The position numbers were made by a program, and so were the translations under genes. The notes under the pieces were generated by a model, which saw only the letters and a program-made list of their open reading frames with translations, ran no database searches and had not been told where the DNA came from. A stretch of DNA of 7,715 nt, from NCBI GenBank assembly GCA_028714615.1, contig JAQTMA010000023.1, positions 19,544 to 27,258 of the forward strand, written 5' to 3'. Within the stretch, counting starts at the first letter, position 1; the number at the start of each line of letters is the position of its first letter. This document shows positions 5,584-7,715 of this stretch, in pieces. This stretch comes from Anaerolineaceae bacterium (GTDB lineage: Bacteria > Chloroflexota > Anaerolineae > Anaerolineales > Anaerolineaceae).

Positions 5584-5595
5584 GAGGAGCACATC

Positions 5596-7715
5596 ATGGA
5601 TTTGGAACGCTTTACCCAGAAAGCTCAAGAAGCGATCGCGAACGCGCAAAATCTGGCAATGGAGTACAGCCATCAGAGTATCGAGCCACTTCACCTCTTC
5701 TTGGCATTATTGGATCAGAGTGAAGGCGTTGTCCCTGCCTTGGTCACGCGGGTGGCTGGTGGAACGGCAGCAGTGCGCCAGGCAGTCGTGAAAGACCTGG
5801 AGAGCCTCCCGAAGGTTTACGGCGCCGCAACCCAGGTAGGTCTGTCCCGTCCCACGGTGGACGCGTTGAATGCCGCCGAGCGGTTGGCCAAAGGCATGCA
5901 AGACGAATACACCTCCACCGAGCATATCTTGCTCGCGCTCACCGAGAGCCCGGTGGGAAAGCGGATGACCGAGTTTGGCCTGGAGAAAGATAGCATTCTG
6001 CGTGCATTGATGAGCGTACGTGGGTCACAACGGGTGACCAGCCAGAACCCAGAGGGAACCTACCAATCCCTCGAAAAATACGCTCGAGACCTGACTTCCC
6101 TGGCCCGCCAGGGGAAACTGGACCCGGTGATTGGTCGCGATGAAGAGATCCGCCGTACGGTGCAAATCCTTTCCCGCCGCACCAAAAACAACCCGGCCCT
6201 GATTGGGGAGCCGGGTGTCGGGAAAACCGCGATCGTGGAAGGCCTGGCGCAACGCATCATCAATGGTGACGTTCCCGAAGGGTTAAAACGGAAGCGATTG
6301 ATGCAACTCGACATGGGCGCTTTGGTTGCCGGAGCGAAATATCGTGGGGAGTTTGAGGAGCGCTTGAAAGCTGTCTTGAAGGAAATTTCGGAAGACACCG
6401 GTCAAATGATCCTTTTCATCGACGAAATGCACACAGTGGTTGGCGCGGGCGCCGCTGAAGGCGCCATGGACGCCTCCAACATGCTCAAGCCCATGTTAGC
6501 CCGCGGTGAGTTGCACATGATCGGCGCCACGACCCTGGATGAATACCGGAAGTACATAGAAAAAGACCCCGCACTCGAACGGCGGTTTCAGCCTGTCGTG
6601 GTGCAGGAACCTTCGGTGGAAGATACCATCTCCATTTTGCGCGGTTTAAAGCAACGCTATGAAGTCCATCATGGGGTGCGTATCACCGACGCTGCCGTCA
6701 TCGCCGCCGCCACCCTTTCAAATCGCTATATCACCGATCGCCACTTACCGGACAAAGCCATCGACTTGATCGACGAAGCCGCTGCCCGCTTGCGGACAGA
6801 GATCGATTCGAAACCGCAAGCCTTGGATGAAGTCGACCGCCAGTTGATGCAGCTCGAGATCGAGCAACAGGCTTTGCAGAAAGAGACCGATAAAGCTTCG
6901 AAAGAACGTTTGCAACACATCGAAAAAGAGCTGGCGGACCTGCACGAACGTTCTAACGAACTCCGCACCCGCTGGCAAACCGAAAAGGGTGCCATTGCCG
7001 CTATCCGCCAGGCGAAGGAACGCCTCGAACAAGCCCAACTAGAAATGGAACAGGCTGAGCGCCAGGCAGACCTGGAAAAAGCAGCACGCTTGCGTTATGG
7101 GACTTTACGGGAGCTGCAAGAGCAAATGGCTACCGCAGAGACACGCCTTTCCGAACTACAGGTGCAGGGCGCCCTGTTGAAACAAGAAGTGGATGCCGAA
7201 GAGATTGCTGAGATCGTATCAAGCTGGACCGGCATCCCGGTTTCACGCCTCCTGGAAGCTGAGATGCAAAAGCTGCTCCACATGGAAGACCGCTTGCGCA
7301 ACCGCGTCATCGGCCAGGACGAAGCCTTGCAAGCCGTTTCTAATGCCGTTCGCCGTGCTCGCGCCGGACTTCAAGATCCCAATCGTCCCATCGGATCATT
7401 TATTTTCCTCGGCCCGACCGGCGTCGGAAAGACCGAGCTTGCCCGCGCCCTGGCGGAGTTCCTTTTCGATGACCAGCATGCCATGGTTCGCATCGATATG
7501 AGCGAGTACCAGGAGAAGCATACCGTATCCCGCCTGATCGGAGCGCCACCCGGTTACGTGGGTTACGAAGAAGGCGGCCAGTTAACCGAAGCTGTGCGCC
7601 GCCGGCCCTATACCGTGGTGCTTTTCGACGAAATCGAGAAAGCGCATGCGGAAGTATTCAACGTGCTGCTCCAGGTCTTGGACGACGGCCGGTTGACCGA
7701 CGGACAGGGACGCAC
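5596..7715 (+). CDS. clpB: ATP-dependent disaggregase ClpB, C-terminus cut by window edge
   Basis: About 706 codons of a Hsp100 AAA+ protein that, with DnaK, threads aggregated proteins through its hexameric ring in the cytoplasm. The N-terminal Clp repeat domain spans about 1-145. NBD1 has Walker A GEPGVGKT (204-211, K210), Walker B ILFIDE (272-277) and pore loop KYRG with Y249. A coiled-coil M-domain of heptad-rich Glu/Gln/Leu sequence spans about 405-530; it marks ClpB and not ClpA or ClpX, and ClpC's is much shorter. NBD2 has Walker A GPTGVGKT (606-613), pore loop GYVGY with Y654, and Walker B VVLFDE (674-679). No ClpP-binding loop can be judged because the C-terminal part (about 150-165 residues of a usual 860) is missing. 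The frame is intact throughout. GAGGAG (5584-5589), six bases before ATG 5596, fixes the start. No CIRCE operator is seen upstream. Confidence 0.97.
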   Translation, partial: MDLERFTQKAQEAIANAQNLAMEYSHQSIEPLHLFLALLDQSEGVVPALVTRVAGGTAAVRQAVVKDLESLPKVYGAATQVGLSRPTVDALNAAERLAKGMQDEYTSTEHILLALTESPVGKRMTEFGLEKDSILRALMSVRGSQRVTSQNPEGTYQSLEKYARDLTSLARQGKLDPVIGRDEEIRRTVQILSRRTKNNPALIGEPGVGKTAIVEGLAQRIINGDVPEGLKRKRLMQLDMGALVAGAKYRGEFEERLKAVLKEISEDTGQMILFIDEMHTVVGAGAAEGAMDASNMLKPMLARGELHMIGATTLDEYRKYIEKDPALERRFQPVVVQEPSVEDTISILRGLKQRYEVHHGVRITDAAVIAAATLSNRYITDRHLPDKAIDLIDEAAARLRTEIDSKPQALDEVDRQLMQLEIEQQALQKETDKASKERLQHIEKELADLHERSNELRTRWQTEKGAIAAIRQAKERLEQAQLEMEQAERQADLEKAARLRYGTLRELQEQMATAETRLSELQVQGALLKQEVDAEEIAEIVSSWTGIPVSRLLEAEMQKLLHMEDRLRNRVIGQDEALQAVSNAVRRARAGLQDPNRPIGSFIFLGPTGVGKTELARALAEFLFDDQHAMVRIDMSEYQEKHTVSRLIGAPPGYVGYEEGGQLTEAVRRRPYTVVLFDEIEKAHAEVFNVLLQVLDDGRLTDGQGR

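Noticed and set aside
5388..5597. 69-codon minus-strand frame antisense to the clpB start, and the six-codon mini-ORF at 5388-5408 within it
   Set aside because: No ribosome-binding site for the long frame, which overlaps the clpB Shine-Dalgarno. For the mini-ORF the GGAGGA abuts the ATG with no spacing. No family resemblance.

Overview
The window is a chromosomal stretch of moderate GC with ordinary housekeeping gene content. It looks like a member of the Chloroflexota, probably Anaerolineae. This is inferred from protein style (a single-pass FHA-domain membrane protein, a double GNAT protein, an AI-2E permease, small orphan proteins) and not from any marker gene. No tRNA, rRNA, CRISPR array, insertion sequence or phage module was found.

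Layout from left to right. (1) The N-terminal part of a minus-strand nagA-like gene runs off the left edge. (2) A GNAT-family acetyltransferase with two GNAT-like halves is divergent from it. (3) A small four-helix membrane protein of the Phage_holin_4_2/YvlD type follows on the plus strand. (4) It converges on a 66-codon minus-strand orphan gene; a 29-bp perfect inverted repeat touches both stop codons and is an evident two-way terminator. (5) Four minus-strand genes lie in a row over 2016-5277: in transcription order lipB, an FHA/transmembrane protein, an AI-2E family permease and the 66-aa orphan. They are not tightly coupled. The FHA gene has its own near-consensus promoter overlapping the lipB stop. 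The FHA-to-permease gap holds a 62-base imperfect palindrome. The 66-aa gene has a candidate extended -10 promoter. (6) A 306-base divergent intergenic region rich in small hairpins separates lipB from (7) clpB, which runs off the right edge after about 706 codons.

The genes do not form one pathway. They cover amino-sugar catabolism (nagA), lipoate attachment (lipB), phosphothreonine-dependent signalling (FHA), protein disaggregation (clpB) and envelope proteins of unknown substrate. I see no convincing new multi-gene system. What merits a second look is mostly non-coding: the 62-base palindrome, the structured lipB/clpB intergenic region with its apparently decayed dispersed-repeat hairpin, and the stop-to-stop terminator. 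Among proteins, the points of interest are the CxxC insert in LipB, the FHA protein's membrane tail and the 66-aa orphan.
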